DNA of 64,000 nucleotides from Halomonas ventosae (lineage in GTDB: Bacteria > Pseudomonadota > Gammaproteobacteria > Pseudomonadales > Halomonadaceae), in the NCBI RefSeq assembly GCF_004363555.1, contig NZ_SNZJ01000002.1, positions 223,676 to 287,675 on the forward strand, in the 5' to 3' direction. The notes beneath the pieces were generated by a model. The model ran no database searches. It had not been told where the DNA came from and saw nothing but the letters and a program-made list of their open reading frames with translations. Positions 46,560 through 57,752 of the stretch are shown here, piece by piece (within the stretch, counting starts at the first letter, position 1; each line of letters begins with the position of its first letter). Position numbers and translations under genes: made by a program.

Positions 46560-48272
46560 TCAGGCGTCGTCGGGCGAGGTCAGGGCCGCCGTCAGCCGGC
46601 TGGCCTGGTGGAGGTCGTTCATCAGCGAGGAGGCGAGCCAGGGATCCAGGCGGTGCTGTCGCAACCGTTCGGCCAGCTCGTGCTGCCAGTGGCGACGGAC
46701 CTCCTCCAGGGGCGCCTCGATGTCGCGGGCACCGGGGTCGTTGGCCAGGCGATTCAGTCCCTCGGCGAGGGCCATGCGCAGGTCGTCGTGGGCCTCGCGC
46801 AGGGGGCTCGCCGGTGCGGCATGGCGCAGCAGGCTGCGCTGCAGCACCTCGCCGAAGCGGACGGCCTCGACCAGGCGCAGGGTGCGGGCATAGAGGGCCT
46901 CCAGGCGGGCCTCCTGAGCCTCGGTGAGGGGCGTGTCGATGCGCGAGTAGAAGTCGAGGATCTCCGCCATCAGCGGCTTGATCTGCTCGTGGTAGCGCAC
47001 GTTCACCAGCGGCCACTCCTCGGGGACGATGGGCGCCGCGATCACGGCCCGGTCGGGCGGGTGGCCGATCGCCTCGGCGCTGGGCACCAGGATGGCCGAA
47101 GCGAGCAGGTGGTAGGTGCGCCGGTCGAGTCGCCGGCACTCCTGCTCGATGGCTGCCAGGGCCGTGTCGGCATGTTGCAGGGCGTTGGTCTCCAGGTAGC
47201 GCGCCTGGGCCGGGGGGAGCCTTGCCGGCTCGGGGAGGAGCCGCTCCAGGCCGCCGGCCAGCCGCGGGATCCAGGGCAGCATCAGCAGGATCCCCAGGCC
47301 GTTGAAGAGGGTATGGAAGAGCGCCAGCTTGAGCGGCCAGGCGCTGGCCGCCAGGCCCATCAGCGCGGCGAGCCGGTCCACCAGCCCCGCCAGCGGCAGC
47401 AGCAGGACCAGGGCCACGGCCGCCGTGACCAGGTTGAAGATCACGTGGGCCCCGGCCAACCGTCGACCGGCTGTGCTGGCGCCGAAGGCCCCGATCACCG
47501 CGGTCACGGTGGTGCCGACGTTGGCGCCGATGGCGATGGCCAGGGCCGGCAGGTAGGGCAGCTGGCCGGAGGCCAGCGCGGTGAGGGTGATCAGCAGGGT
47601 GGCGTGGCTGGACTGCATGACCACGGTGGCCATGACGCCGAAGAGCACCAGCAGCGGCCAGTGCCAGAGATGCTCGCCGGCCAGGCCATCCAGGGAGAGA
47701 CCATCCTGCCAGGTCTCGAAGCCCAGCTTCATGAAGTCGATGCCCAGCAGCAGCAGGCCCACGCCGAGCAGCAGGCCGGCGATGCCGGCGCGACTGCCCT
47801 GCAGCAGCCGCGAGCCCAGCAGCCCCAGGGCCAGCAGCGGCATCGCATATTGGGCGAGGTCGGCCTTGAGGCCGAAGCCGGCGATCAGCCAGGCGCCGGT
47901 GGTGGTGCCGAGATTGGCGCCGAAGAGCAGGGCGATGGCGGCGGGCAGGGCCACCAGGCCGGCGCCGACGAAGGACATGGCCAGCAGGGTCACCAGCGAG
48001 CTGGACTGGACCAGCGCGGTCGCCAGGGCGCCCACGGCGATGGCCCGCGAGGTGCGGCGGGTGGCGGCATGCAACCAGCGGTCCAGGGTGCCGCCGGAGA
48101 GGCGCTTGATGGCCTCTTCCAGGTGGGTCATGCCCCACAGGAAGAGGCCCAGGCCGGCGGCCAGGGTGGCCAGGTCGAGTCGCGCCACCAGCAGCGCCGC
48201 CGCGGCCGCGAGCCCGAGCAACTCGAGCAGACGGCGCTGCGGCAGCAGGACGGTGGCCGCTCCCTGGCCCAT
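46560..48272 (-). CDS. Na/Pi cotransporter family protein with PhoU-like tail
   Basis: 570 residues. Eight or so membrane segments with duplicated QSSS motifs (TALVQSSSLVTLLAMSFVG and ATVVMQSSHATLLITLTAL; the second is QSSH), as in PNaS transporters, and GANLGTTTGAW / GANVGTTVTAV repeats. The C-terminal ~220 residues are charged and helical like PhoU. Probably phosphate import or export driven by Na+. It starts 5 bases after the yheV stop, making it the third gene of prlC–yheV–PNaS. Confidence 0.9.
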   Translation of the reverse strand: MGQGAATVLLPQRRLLELLGLAAAAALLVARLDLATLAAGLGLFLWGMTHLEEAIKRLSGGTLDRWLHAATRRTSRAIAVGALATALVQSSSLVTLLAMSFVGAGLVALPAAIALLFGANLGTTTGAWLIAGFGLKADLAQYAMPLLALGLLGSRLLQGSRAGIAGLLLGVGLLLLGIDFMKLGFETWQDGLSLDGLAGEHLWHWPLLVLFGVMATVVMQSSHATLLITLTALASGQLPYLPALAIAIGANVGTTVTAVIGAFGASTAGRRLAGAHVIFNLVTAAVALVLLLPLAGLVDRLAALMGLAASAWPLKLALFHTLFNGLGILLMLPWIPRLAGGLERLLPEPARLPPAQARYLETNALQHADTALAAIEQECRRLDRRTYHLLASAILVPSAEAIGHPPDRAVIAAPIVPEEWPLVNVRYHEQIKPLMAEILDFYSRIDTPLTEAQEARLEALYARTLRLVEAVRFGEVLQRSLLRHAAPASPLREAHDDLRMALAEGLNRLANDPGARDIEAPLEEVRRHWQHELAERLRQHRLDPWLASSLMNDLHQASRLTAALTSPDDA

Positions 48273-48277
48273 GGGCG

Positions 48278-48523
48278 TCAGTGCCCTTTCGGGTCGAGGA
48301 TCTTCACGGTCTGCAGGTCGCTGCGCGCCTGCTCCTCGCGCTCGCGATTGACCCGGGTCTCGAGCTCCGGCAGGGCCTCGTCCTCGATGGGCAGCTGCTC
48401 GAAGAAGTCACAGCTGACGCAGTCGCGATAGCGGATGCCGTTCTGCTCCCAGCTGCGGATGCGGTCCATCTCGGCGCAGCGCGGGCAGATGGCCCCGGCG
48501 ATAAAGCGTTTGGTTACGGTCAT
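48278..48523 (-). CDS. yheV: YheV family zinc-ribbon protein
   Basis: 81 residues. CPRC (14–17) and CVSC (37–40) form a four-Cys zinc ribbon; MTVTKRFIAGAICPRCAEMD is the typical N-terminus. Function unknown; the gene often sits after prlC in gammaproteobacteria. ATG at 48521–48523. Larger open frames around it are shadows of prlC. Confidence 0.92.
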   Translation of the reverse strand: MTVTKRFIAGAICPRCAEMDRIRSWEQNGIRYRDCVSCDFFEQLPIEDEALPELETRVNREREEQARSDLQTVKILDPKGH

Positions 48524-48570
48524 GTCATCTCCACGATGGGCCGCCGGGTCGTCCCGGCGGCAAATCCTTC

Positions 48571-50619
48571 TCAGGCGGCACGGATGCCGCTGTGGCGCAG
48601 CAGGGGCTCGACGCTGGGCTCGCGGCCGCGGAAGGCGCGGAACAGCTCGGCGGCATCGCGTGAGCCGCCGCGTTCGAGGATCTCGGTACGGAAGCGCCGA
48701 CCGGTCTCGGGGTCGAAGATACCGGCTTCCTCGAAGGCGCTCCAGGCGTCCGCGGAGAGCACCTCGGCCCACTTGTAGCTGTAGTAGCCCGCCGCATAGC
48801 CCCCGGCGAAGATGTGGCCGAAGCCGTTCTGGAAACGGTTGAAGTCGGCCCGCGGGACCACGGCGACGGCGTCGCGCACCGCGTCGAGCAGCGCCTGGAT
48901 GTCGGCGGCGCTCGGCGCCGCGAGCTCGCGGTGCAGGCGGAAGTCGAACAGCGAGAACTCCAGCTGGCGCACCATGCCCATGGCGGACTGGAAGTTCTTG
49001 GCCGACAGCAGCCGCTCGAAGAGCGCCTCGGGCAGCGGCTCGCCGGTCTCCACGTGGCCGGCGATCAGGTCGAGCCCCTCGCGCTCCCAGCAGAAGTTCT
49101 CCATGAACTGGCTGGGCAGCTCCACCGCGTCCCAGGCCACGCCGTTGATCCCCGAGATGTCGGCGACGGTCTGGCGGGTCAGCATGTGGTGCAGGCCGTG
49201 GCCGAACTCGTGGAAGAGGGTGGTGACCTCGTCGTGGGTCAGCAGCGCCGGGGCGTCTCCCACCGGGCGGGTGAAGTTGCAGGTCAGGTAGGCCACCGGC
49301 AGCTGCACCGCGTCGCCCTCGAGGCGGCGGACCCGGCACTCGTCCATCCAGGCGCCGCCGCGCTTGCCCTCGCGGGCATAGAGGTCGAGATAGAAGCCGG
49401 CGATGGGGGCGCCGTGCTCGAGAATGCGGAAGTAGCGCACGTCGGGATGGTAGCGCGGGGCCGTCTCGTCCTCGGCGAAGGTGACGCCGTAGAGGCGCTC
49501 GACCACCCGGAAGAGGCCGTCGACCACCTGCGGGGCGGGGAAGTAGGGGCGCAGCTGCTCATCGGAGATGGCGTAGCGCGCCTCGCGCAGCTTCTCGCTG
49601 GCGAAGCCCACGTCCCAGGGCGCCAGGGCCTCCATGCCCAGCTCGTCGCGGGCATAGGACGCGAGCTCGGCGTACTCCTCGCGGGCCTGGGGGACGGCGC
49701 GCGCGGCGAGGTCCTCGAGGAAGGTCACCACCTGATCGGGTGACTCGGCCATCTTGGTGGAGAGGGAGTAGTCGGCGTAGTCGCTGAAGCCCAGCAGCTC
49801 GGCCAGCTCGTGGCGCAGCGCGAGGATCTCCTCCATCACCGGGGCGTTGTCGTACTCGCCGGCGTTGGGGCCCTGGTCGGAGGCGCGGGTGACGAAGGCG
49901 GTGTAGACCTCGCGACGCAGCTCGCGGTCCTCGGCGTAGGTCATCACCGGGAAGAAGCTGGGGAAGTCCAGGGTGATGCGGTAGCCGGCCAGCCCCTTGG
50001 CCTCGGCATTGGCTCGCAGGCTGGCCAGGGCGCTCTCGGGCAGGCCGGCGAGGCGGGCCTCGTCGGCGAGGTCGAGGTGCCAGGCCTGGGTGGCGTCCAG
50101 CAGCTGGTTGGAGAAGGTGTTGGAGAGCTCGGAGAGCCGCGACTTGATCTCGCCGTAGCGCCGCTTCTTCTCGGCGGGCAGGTCCACGCCGGCCAGGCGG
50201 AAGTCGCGCAGCGCGTTCTCCACGGTGCGCCGCTGGCCCTCGTCGAGGGTCTCCCAGGCGGGGCCGTCACGCAGCGCCTGCCAGGCCCGGAAGAGCCCCT
50301 CGTGCTGGCCGATCCAGGTACTGTAGTCGGAGAGCTTGCCCAGGCAGGCCTGGTAGGCCTCGCGCAGCTCGGGGTTGTTCATGGTGCCGTTGAGGTGCGA
50401 GACAGGCGACCAGGCCCGCGCCAGGCGGTCGTTGAGCGCCTCCAGCGGGGCGGCCAGGCTCTCCCAGCTCGGGGCGGCCGTGTCGGCGCGCGCCACGAGT
50501 TCCTCGATGGCCGTGCGGTTTTCCGCCAGCAGCTCCTCGATGGCCGGCACCACGTGCTCGGGCCGGATGGCATCGAAGGGGGGCAGTTCGTGGGGTTCGA
50601 GCAGCGGATTGCGGGACAT
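48571..50619 (-). CDS. prlC: Oligopeptidase A (M3 metallopeptidase)
   Basis: 682 residues. Cytoplasmic zinc endopeptidase degrading short peptides such as cleaved signal peptides. The zinc motif HEFGH is in TLFHEFGHGLHHMLT, and the third ligand Glu lies in the following SQFMENFCWERE segment. Full length; ATG at 50617–50619 with GAGG upstream, preferred over a start two codons earlier. First gene of the prlC–yheV–PNaS run; 47 bases to yheV. Confidence 0.97.
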   Translation of the reverse strand: MSRNPLLEPHELPPFDAIRPEHVVPAIEELLAENRTAIEELVARADTAAPSWESLAAPLEALNDRLARAWSPVSHLNGTMNNPELREAYQACLGKLSDYSTWIGQHEGLFRAWQALRDGPAWETLDEGQRRTVENALRDFRLAGVDLPAEKKRRYGEIKSRLSELSNTFSNQLLDATQAWHLDLADEARLAGLPESALASLRANAEAKGLAGYRITLDFPSFFPVMTYAEDRELRREVYTAFVTRASDQGPNAGEYDNAPVMEEILALRHELAELLGFSDYADYSLSTKMAESPDQVVTFLEDLAARAVPQAREEYAELASYARDELGMEALAPWDVGFASEKLREARYAISDEQLRPYFPAPQVVDGLFRVVERLYGVTFAEDETAPRYHPDVRYFRILEHGAPIAGFYLDLYAREGKRGGAWMDECRVRRLEGDAVQLPVAYLTCNFTRPVGDAPALLTHDEVTTLFHEFGHGLHHMLTRQTVADISGINGVAWDAVELPSQFMENFCWEREGLDLIAGHVETGEPLPEALFERLLSAKNFQSAMGMVRQLEFSLFDFRLHRELAAPSAADIQALLDAVRDAVAVVPRADFNRFQNGFGHIFAGGYAAGYYSYKWAEVLSADAWSAFEEAGIFDPETGRRFRTEILERGGSRDAAELFRAFRGREPSVEPLLRHSGIRAA

Positions 50620-50726
50620 GCACACCTCGGGTCGGGAGTGGGGGAGGACGGCTCTTAGATGCGGGCGGCCGCGGCGGGTTTCAATGTGCTAGGCTTGCGC
50701 CCTTTTCAGGCTCGCGGAGTGGACCC

Positions 50727-52067
50727 ATGAACGAGACGCTGGAGCGCTGGAGCACCCGGCGTGCCTTCATCCTGGCAGTGACCGGGGCGGCGGTGGGGCT
50801 GGGCAACATCTGGCGCTTCCCCTACATCACCGGGGAGAACGGCGGCGCCGCCTTCCTGCTGCTCTACGTGGCCTTCGTGCTGCTGCTGGGGCTGCCGGTG
50901 ATGATGGCCGAGATCCTGATCGGCCGCGCCGGGCGCCGCAGCCCCATGCAGTCGCTGGGCCACCTGGCCGGCCAGGCCGGGGCGAGTCGCCACTGGCGCT
51001 GGCTGGGCCTGTTCGGCGCCTTCACGGTGTTCTGCATCCTCTCCTTCTACTCGGTGGTCTCGGGATGGTCCATCGAATTCCTGGTCGCCGCGGTCAACGG
51101 CGACTTCGTGGGGCGCAGCGCGGCGGAGATCGGCGCCGGCTTCGACGCCTTCCTCGCCGATCCCGGGCGCATGACCTTCAACCATACCCTCTTCCTGGTG
51201 ATGACCATGCTGGTGGTCGCCGCCGGGGTGGCCAAGGGGCTGGAGAAGCTCAACAACCTGCTGATGCCGCTGCTCTACCTGCTGCTGCTGGTGCTGGCGG
51301 GCTACGCGGCCACCACCGAGGGCTTCGGTCCGGCACTGGCCTGGCTGTTCCTGCCCGACCTCTCGGCGGTGACGCCCATGGTGATGCTGCAGGCCATGGG
51401 CCATGCCTTCTTCACCCTGGCGGTGGGCGCCTGTGCGCTGATGGCCTATGGCGCCTACATGCCCGACCACCAGAGCCTGCCTAGGGCCGCCGCCTCGGTG
51501 GCAGTGCTCGACGTGACGGTGGCCCTGCTGGCCGGCATCGCGATCTTCTCGGTGGTGTTTGCCCAGGGCATGGATCCCGGCGAGGGCCCGGGGCTGATGT
51601 TCGTCACCCTGCCGGTGGCCTTCGCCGAGCTGCCCGGGGGGCCGCTGTGGCTCTCGCTGTTCTTCCTGTTGCTGCTGCTGGCCACCTGGACCTCCTCGAT
51701 CAACCTGGCCGAGCCCATGGTCGCCACCCTGCAGGGCTGGGGCCTCGGGCGGGGGCCGGCGGCGGCCGTGGTGGGCCTGGCGGTCTGGGGGCTGGGGATG
51801 CTCTCGGTGCTCTCCTTCTCGAGCCTGGCCGAGACCCGGGTGCTGTTCGGCATGAACCCCTTCGAGCTGGTCAGCACCATTCCCCCGGAGATCTTCCTGC
51901 CGCTGGGCGGGCTCTTGATCGCCATCTTCGCCGCCTGGGTGATGCCCGAGGAGACCACCCTGCGGGCGCTGGATGCCGGCCCCAACGGCTTTCGTGCCTG
52001 GCGGGCCCTGGTACGCTGGGTGTCGATCCCGCTGACGCTGGTAGTATTGTTGGCCGGACTGATCTGA
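50727..52067 (+). CDS. Neurotransmitter:sodium symporter (NSS) family transporter
   Basis: 446 residues, about eleven membrane segments. The Na+/substrate signature GAAVGLGNIWRFPYITGENG (TM1) is intact, and TM6 has a Gly/Ala unwound region (ALMAYGAYMPDH). Bacterial members carry amino acids (tryptophan, leucine, tyrosine) or related compounds. ATG at 50727 starts a rightward unit with the gamma carbonic anhydrase gene 13 bases on. Confidence 0.94.
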   Translation: MNETLERWSTRRAFILAVTGAAVGLGNIWRFPYITGENGGAAFLLLYVAFVLLLGLPVMMAEILIGRAGRRSPMQSLGHLAGQAGASRHWRWLGLFGAFTVFCILSFYSVVSGWSIEFLVAAVNGDFVGRSAAEIGAGFDAFLADPGRMTFNHTLFLVMTMLVVAAGVAKGLEKLNNLLMPLLYLLLLVLAGYAATTEGFGPALAWLFLPDLSAVTPMVMLQAMGHAFFTLAVGACALMAYGAYMPDHQSLPRAAASVAVLDVTVALLAGIAIFSVVFAQGMDPGEGPGLMFVTLPVAFAELPGGPLWLSLFFLLLLLATWTSSINLAEPMVATLQGWGLGRGPAAAVVGLAVWGLGMLSVLSFSSLAETRVLFGMNPFELVSTIPPEIFLPLGGLLIAIFAAWVMPEETTLRALDAGPNGFRAWRALVRWVSIPLTLVVLLAGLI

Positions 52068-52080
52068 GACGAGGTGAGCA

Positions 52081-52623
52081 ATGAGCGAGGCAACGAGCCT
52101 GCGGCCCTGGAAGGGACGGACGCCGCAGCTGGGCGCGCGGGTCTATATCGACCCGGCCTGCATGGTGCTGGGTGACGTGGTGCTGGGCGACGACTGCTCG
52201 GTGTGGCCCATGGCGGTGATCCGCGGCGACATGCACCGCATCCGCATCGGCGCGCGCACCAGCGTGCAGGACGGCAGCGTGCTGCACATCACCCATGCCA
52301 GCGACTTCAACCCCGAGGGCTTCCCGCTGACCATCGGCGAGGAGGTGACCATCGGCCACAAGGCGATCCTCCACGGGTGCACCCTTGGCAACCGCATCCT
52401 GGTGGGCATGGGGGCCATCGTCATGGATGGTGCGGTGGTCGAGGACGAGGTGATCATCGCCGCCGGTGCCGTGGTGACGCCGGGCAAGCGCCTGGAGAGC
52501 GGCCACGTCTACGCCGGCAACCCGGCCAAGGCGCTGCGCCCGCTCAAGGAGACCGAGCGGGCCTTCTTCCCCTATACCGCCGGCAACTACGTCAGGCTGA
52601 AGGACGAGTACCTGGCCGGCTGA
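52081..52623 (+). CDS. Gamma-type carbonic anhydrase family protein (YrdA-like)
   Basis: 180 residues of left-handed beta-helix hexapeptide repeats (e.g. VLGDVVLGDDCSVWPMAVIRGD). The three zinc histidines are in HITHASD and IGHKAILHGC; the Glu seen in Cam-type enzymes is not obvious, so activity is uncertain, as for E. coli YrdA. A short sequence GTGAGCA precedes ATG at 52081. Confidence 0.93.
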   Translation: MSEATSLRPWKGRTPQLGARVYIDPACMVLGDVVLGDDCSVWPMAVIRGDMHRIRIGARTSVQDGSVLHITHASDFNPEGFPLTIGEEVTIGHKAILHGCTLGNRILVGMGAIVMDGAVVEDEVIIAAGAVVTPGKRLESGHVYAGNPAKALRPLKETERAFFPYTAGNYVRLKDEYLAG

Positions 52624-52627
52624 GCCT

Positions 52628-52655
52628 GTTGCCAATTGGCAACTGATTGTTTTTT
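52628..52655 (+). terminator. Palindromic hairpin with T run after the carbonic anhydrase gene
   Basis: GTTGCCAATTGGCAAC is a perfect 16-bp palindrome, five bases after the stop, with TGATTG then six T. The T run is six bases from the stem, so it could instead be an operator for the next promoter. Confidence 0.55.
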
Positions 52656-52675
52656 CTGGCCATGCTGCGCATAAT
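52647..52675 (+). promoter_or_regulatory. Candidate promoter of the YdjM-like gene
   Basis: TTGTTT and CATAAT separated by 17 bases, 35 bases before the start codon. Confidence 0.5.
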
Positions 52676-52710
52676 CTGGGTTTTCATCCAGTATTTTCGA
52701 GTCTCTGCAC

Positions 52711-53357
52711 ATGGCCGATTTTCGCACCCACCTCGGCGTCGCCGTGGCCGGTGGCTCGCTGCTAGGTCTGGGCGCCTGGCAGGCCACCCCGCTGTCCGCC
52801 ACCGACGCCGCTTCCCTGGCCATCCTGACCGCTTTCGGCGGGATCCTGCCGGATGTCGATGCCGACAACTCCCATGCGATCCGCCTGATCTTCACCCTGC
52901 TTGCCGTGCTGTCGGTGGTGGTGGGCGCCCTGCTGCTGCAGGGGTGGCTCGGCCCGGGCAGGCTCATCGTCGCCTGTGGCGGCCTCTATGTCGGCGTGCG
53001 CTATGTGCTGAGTGGCGTGTTCCGGCGCTTCTCGGTGCATCGGGGTATCTGGCATTCGCTGCTGGCATCGCTGCTGTGCGGGCTGGCGACCACGGTGGCC
53101 AGCTACCAGTGGCTCCTGCAGGAGGCCTGGATGGCCTGGGCCCAGGGGCTGGCGCTGGTGCTGGGGACGCTGATCCACCTGCTGCTCGATGAGCTCTACA
53201 GCGTCGACCTGGAGGGTACGCGCATCAAGCGCTCCTTCGGTACGGCGCTCAAGCTGTTCGACTATCGCCAGCCGGGCAACTCCCTGGTGATGCTGATGGC
53301 GACGGCCAGCCTGGCCCCCTGGCTGCCCCCCTGGGGGGCGCTGCGCGAGTTGCTCCG

Positions 53358-53382
<25 letters not shown>
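52711..53382 (+). CDS. YdjM-like membrane-bound metal-dependent hydrolase
   Basis: 223 residues, about five membrane segments. The conserved GGILPDVDADNSHAIRL and SVHRGIWHSLLA motifs (Asp and His ligands) place it in the DUF457/YdjM group; E. coli YdjM is an SOS-controlled inner-membrane protein. No LexA box was seen here. The 3' end overlaps the convergent dctD by 25 bases. Confidence 0.88.
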
Positions 53383-54732
<1,350 letters not shown>

Positions 54733-54740
<8 letters not shown>

Positions 54741-56643
54741 GGATGTCGTGCTCCTCGGGCCTGGTGTCGCCGGTCGCCTCGGGACCGGGGTCGCGGGGCA
54801 GGGTAATGGTGAAGCGGGCGCCGCCGCCAGGGGGGTTGTCCGCGGTCAGCCGGCCGCCCAGGTCGTCGATGATGCGCGCCGAGATCGACAGTCCCAGCCC
54901 CAGGCCGCTGCCCGGCGACTTGGTGGTGAAGAAGGGCTCGAAGATCCGCCCCAGGTGCGCCTCGGCGATGCCGGGGCCGTTGTCGATGACGCGGATCCGC
55001 ACCTCCTCGCCCTCGGGTTCGATGCCCAGCAGCAGTCGCGGCGCCTCGGTCCGGGCTATGGCCTGCAGGGCGTTGCCGATCAGGTTGACCAGCACCTGCT
55101 CCAGGCGCACCAGGTCGGCGCGCACCCAGGCCTCCTGCGCGGGCCAGTCGCGTTCGACGCTGACCCCGGCATCGCGCAGCCGCGACTGGAAGAGCCGCAG
55201 GGCGTAGCCGAAGCAGGCCGCGACCGAGACGCTGGTGGGCCTGTCGCCGCTCTTGCGCGAGAACTGGCGCAGCTGGGCACTGATCTCGGCCATGCGCTCG
55301 GTGAGTTCGATGATCTGCGCCAGATTGCCGCTTGCCGCCTCGGTGCGGCTGCGGGCCAGGAACTCGGACGCATTCTCGGCATAGGCGCGGATCGCCGCCA
55401 GCGGCTGGTTGAGCTCGTGGTTGATGCCGGCGGCGAGCTGGCCAAGCACGGCGAGCTTGGCGGCCTGGACCAGCTCGTCGCGGGTCTGGCGCAGACGTTC
55501 CTCGGCGCGGCGGCGCTCCTCGATCTCGCCGGAGAGGCGCCGGTTGGTCTCGACCAGGTCGCGGGTGCGTCGCTGCACGTTGAGCTCCAGCTCGTCGCGG
55601 GCACGGGCCAGGGTGCGCCGTTCGCGGTCGGCGAACTGCTCGCGCTCGCGGCGCAGTCGCAGGCGCTGCCAGCCGATGCCACCGGCCAGGACCACCACGC
55701 CGTAGAGGCCGCCGGCGAGCAGGGCGGCGAGCCACTGGGCCTGGATCACCGGGGCCAGCGACTTGAGGATATGCAGCTCCCAGCCGAACGCCGGCATGGG
55801 GCGCGACAGGCCCAGGTAGTCGTCCCCGGCCAGCGGGCCCCGCCGGAAGCCGACGCGCTGGCTGTGCTCGCCCGGGGTGTCGGTGATCTCGATGCCGGCG
55901 GGGGCCAGGGGCTCATCGGCGTAGCGCCGGGTGTCCAGCAGCGCCTCGCGCTCGTCCTCGGAGAGCGGCTGCAGGGCCCGCATGCGCAGCTCCGGGCGGC
56001 TGGCCATGAAGATGATGTCGTCCTCGTCGGTGACCAGCAGCTCGGCATCCTGCTCCGCCCAGCTCGCCTCCAGGGTGTCGAGCAGCACCTTCACCACCAT
56101 GACGCCATCGGGGCTGGCATCCGGTGCGGTGTCGTCCAGCCACACCGGGGCCGAGAAGTAGTAGCCGCGCTCACGGGACTGCACGCCCAGGCCATAGAAG
56201 CGCCCGGCGTGGCCGGCGATGGCCTCCTGGAAGTAGCTGCGGAAGGCGTAGTTCTGGCCGATGAAGGTGTTGGGGCGGTGCCAGTTGCTGGCGGCCAGGG
56301 TGTCGCCGTGGCGGTCGATGAGGTAGATGTCGGAGACGCCGGCGGTGGCCCGGAAGCGGTCGAGCAGCCGGTTGAGCGGCATGGGGTCCTGGCTCTCCGG
56401 GGAGGCCAGGAAACGCCTGACCATCTCCCGCGAGGCGAGCAGGTCGGGCAGGTAGTCGTGGCGAGAGAGGTGGCCGACCAGGCTCGCCGCCGAGAGGCGC
56501 AGCTCGTTCTCGGCGTCCTGGCGCAGCCCCTGCAGGGCCTGGTCACGGGCCAGCAGGGCGGCCTGCCACATGGCGAGCACCAGCCCGAGGGGCATCAGCA
56601 GCCAGAGCAGCTGGCGGACCCGGCGGCGGGACATCATCGGCAT
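54733..56643 (-). CDS. dctB: C4-dicarboxylate sensor histidine kinase DctB
   Basis: 636 residues. TM1 (LLWLLMPLGLVLAMWQAALL), a periplasmic double-PAS (dCACHE-like) sensor with NTFIGQNYAFRSYFQEAI, which is typical of DctB ligand domains; TM2 (WLAALLAGGLYGVVVLAGGI), a coiled-coil, H box AAGINHELNQPLAAIRAYAEN and ATPase motifs LIGNALQAI, DNGPGIAEA, GSGLGLGLSI. Start: ATG at 56641–56643, 4 bases after the upstream GntR gene stops; ATG at 56637 is a close alternative with a better spaced GAGG. Confidence 0.94.
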
Positions 56644-56647
56644 GGCC

Positions 56648-57421
56648 TCAGCGCGAGGTCGCGGGCATGACCTGGGCGCGGCGCAGGGCACGCTGGGCCC
56701 GGGTCTCGGCGCGCTCGACCTCGAGCAGCCCCTCTTCCACGAAGACCAGGTGCTCATGGGCGCGGGTGCGGGCGTCCTCGGCCCGGCCCTCGAGGATGGC
56801 ATCGAGCAGGGCGCGGTGCTGCTGCATCAGCAGGGGGCGTGACTCGGGCTTCTCGAACAGGTGGGCCAGGTTGTCGACGATGCTCTTCTCCAGCAGGTGG
56901 AAGATGCCGCGGATGGTATGCAGCAGCAGCACGTTGTGGGCCGATTCGGCGATGGCCATGTGGAAGGCCGCGTCGGCGCGTGCCTCGAGCGCCGGGTCAC
57001 GCCCCTTGAAGCAGGCCTCGAGCTCCTCGAAGCGCTTGATCAGCAGTGCCTTGTCGGTGGGCGTGGAGCGCAGGGCCGCATAGTAGGCGGAGATGCCCTC
57101 CATGGCGTCGCGGAACTCGAGCAGGTCGAGGTGGAACTCCCCGTGGCGGGAGAGCATCTCCAGAAGCGGGTCGCTGTAGCCGCTGTTGAGTTCCTCGCTG
57201 ATGAAGGTGCCGCCCCCCTGGCGGCTGGTCAGCAGGCCGCGGGCCGACAGCTTCTGGATGGCCTCGCGCAGCGAGGGTCGCGAGACGCCGAAGCGCTCGG
57301 CCAGTTCGCGCTCCGGCGGCAGGCGCTGGCCGGGCTTCAGGCTGCCCTCGAGGATCAGCGCCTCGAGGCGCTCGGTGATGACGTCGGCGAGGCGAGGCTG
57401 CCGGACGGGCTGATAGGCCAT
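56648..57421 (-). CDS. FadR/GntR regulator, PdhR/LldR type
   Basis: 257 residues. N-terminal winged helix (LADVITERLEALILEGSLKPGQRL; PERELAERFGVSRPSLREAI; GLLTSRQGGGTF), C-terminal FCD ligand domain with metal-type His in HMAIAESAHN and the second His in HRALLDAIL. The N-terminus MAYQPVRQPRLADVI closely resembles E. coli PdhR. Ligand probably lactate or pyruvate. It is divergent from lutABC and its own start lies beside an ATTGGT-N3-ACCAAA palindrome, so autorepression and lut repression are expected. Confidence 0.9.
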   Translation of the reverse strand: MAYQPVRQPRLADVITERLEALILEGSLKPGQRLPPERELAERFGVSRPSLREAIQKLSARGLLTSRQGGGTFISEELNSGYSDPLLEMLSRHGEFHLDLLEFRDAMEGISAYYAALRSTPTDKALLIKRFEELEACFKGRDPALEARADAAFHMAIAESAHNVLLLHTIRGIFHLLEKSIVDNLAHLFEKPESRPLLMQQHRALLDAILEGRAEDARTRAHEHLVFVEEGLLEVERAETRAQRALRRAQVMPATSR

Positions 57422-57472
57422 GGTGGTGGCTCCGGAACACGTGGTGAAAGTCGGCATGGTATCGCCATCAAA

Positions 57473-57485
57473 TTGGTATTACCAA
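57473..57485. promoter_or_regulatory. Operator 1 of the PdhR/LldR-type regulator
   Basis: TTGGTATTACCAA, the PdhR/LldR consensus TTGGT-N3-ACCAA, 52 bases before the regulator's start codon. Confidence 0.8.
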
Positions 57486-57620
57486 ACACCGCGTCAACGG
57501 CTTGCTGTCCCTGCGTCAGGCAGCCAGAATTTCTCCTGTTACATCAGGGTGTTGGAAAAAGCGTTGAAGACGATAGACTAAAGTATAGGCGGGCGAGGCT
57601 GGGAAGCGGGCGTCGTGCGT

Positions 57621-57649
57621 TTGACACTGCAGGCTCTGCCTCCTAATGT
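57621..57649 (+). promoter_or_regulatory. Strong sigma-70 promoter of lutABC
   Basis: A perfect TTGACA and TAATGT spaced by 17 bases. Predicted start near 57656, about 13 bases before operator 2, so a bound repressor would block initiation or clearance. Confidence 0.8.
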
Positions 57650-57668
57650 GCGGCAACGTTTCCGTGTC

Positions 57669-57685
57669 AATTGGTTTTACCAATT
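57669..57685. promoter_or_regulatory. Operator 2 of the PdhR/LldR-type regulator
   Basis: AATTGGTTTTACCAATT, a 17-base perfect palindrome (7-bp arms, 3-base centre) between the lut promoter and lutA. Longer and more symmetrical than operator 1. Confidence 0.85.
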
Positions 57686-57752
57686 TACCGTAGCCCGAAT
57701 CAGCGACTTCAGCGCAACGCTGCCGTGCCCTGCGCTGTCCAGGATCCTGCCC

